NCBI GenBank assembly: GCA_963813355.1
Contig: CAWEYS010000018.1
Span: forward strand, 1 to 64,000
From: DATAGF01 sp963813355
GTDB lineage: Bacteria; Actinomycetota; Thermoleophilia; Miltoncostaeales; Miltoncostaeaceae
Length of the DNA stretch: 64,000 nucleotides
Direction of reading: 5' to 3'
Within the stretch, counting starts at the first letter, position 1, and each line of letters begins with the position of its first letter. The notes under the pieces were generated by a model that saw nothing but the letters and a program-made list of their open reading frames with translations, had not been told where the DNA came from and did no database searches. The position numbers were made by a program, and so were the translations under genes. This document shows positions 63,927 to 64,000 of the stretch, piece by piece.

Positions 63927-63945
63927 CTGGCGGACACCTCCTAGG

Positions 63946-63960
63946 TGCAAGCTACTTGCA
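63946..63960. promoter_or_regulatory. candidate Zur box upstream of znuA
   Basis: TGCAAGCTACTTGCA is a 7-1-7 inverted repeat (six of seven pairs match) 20 bases upstream of the znuA start codon, just ahead of the Shine-Dalgarno. Its architecture is that of Fur/Zur operators (TGxxAAx-n-xTTxxCA). A second palindrome, AGTTGCAACT, lies inside the zur gene start region (62,788-62,797). Confidence 0.6.
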
Positions 63961-64000
63961 GGTGCGGGTGGAATGCGAGTCATGACGGCCTGATATCGGT

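Noticed and set aside
1..64000. CRISPR array, rRNA or replication origin
   Set aside because: No regularly spaced repeats, rRNA-like sequence or DnaA-box cluster was seen.

Overview
The window comes from a very GC-rich actinobacterium. A member of the Thermoleophilia (Solirubrobacter/Gaiella-like) is plausible from the gene complement, but no rRNA or housekeeping marker is present to prove it. Genes are tightly packed with GTGA/ATGA overlaps. Several genes carry single-base indels, some in G or C runs, so part of the apparent gene breakage is probably consensus error from a long-read or draft assembly. I therefore describe such genes as single interrupted reading frames.

Region 1 (1-20.6 kb, all minus strand) is a translationally coupled operon of six very large, mostly uncharacterised genes. 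In transcription order these are: a 216-aa starter protein; a giant beta-rich protein of about 3,360 aa with a DUF6603-like C-terminal part; proteins of 607, 297 and about 1,250 aa; and a BNR beta-propeller protein with a C-terminal peptidoglycan-binding module. A small membrane protein lies just upstream. Region 2 (21.3-36.1 kb, minus strand) is a second coupled operon: an M64-type metallopeptidase, a DUF6603 protein, then proteins of 909, about 1,430 and 568 aa. The DUF6603-like proteins and the 607/909-aa proteins are paralogous between the two operons. Copies of a tRNA-Val(CAC) 3' half lie at 21,279 and 40,310, with a possible stub at position 1, so the two operons look like tandem accessory modules. 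None of the operon proteins has a recognisable signal peptide, although peptidase and cell-wall-binding domains are present. I consider this pair of operons the candidate undescribed system in the window. I cannot assign a function, and no contractile-injection or phage core genes are visible.

Region 3 (36.5-40.3 kb) holds small accessory genes: a DUF1772 membrane protein, an XRE regulator with a clear inverted-repeat operator facing a SnoaL-like gene and an ABM monooxygenase, and a secreted protein of unknown function.

Region 4 (40.4-64 kb) looks like ordinary chromosome. It has a DyP peroxidase; a MoaD-like protein with formamidase and a LuxR regulator; a tautomerase; a MITE-like insertion; a CMD/AhpD-like protein; a DoxX-OmpR-histidine kinase operon; a secreted beta-propeller; an aldo/keto reductase; a type IB topoisomerase; a phytoene-desaturase-like oxidoreductase; a PilZ-glycosyltransferase-debranching-enzyme operon; a SoxR regulator divergent from an SDR/QueA pair, with a MerR-type 19-bp-spacer promoter; and a zinc-uptake operon (znuA-zur-znuC-znuB plus an aldo/keto reductase) behind a candidate Zur box at the right edge.
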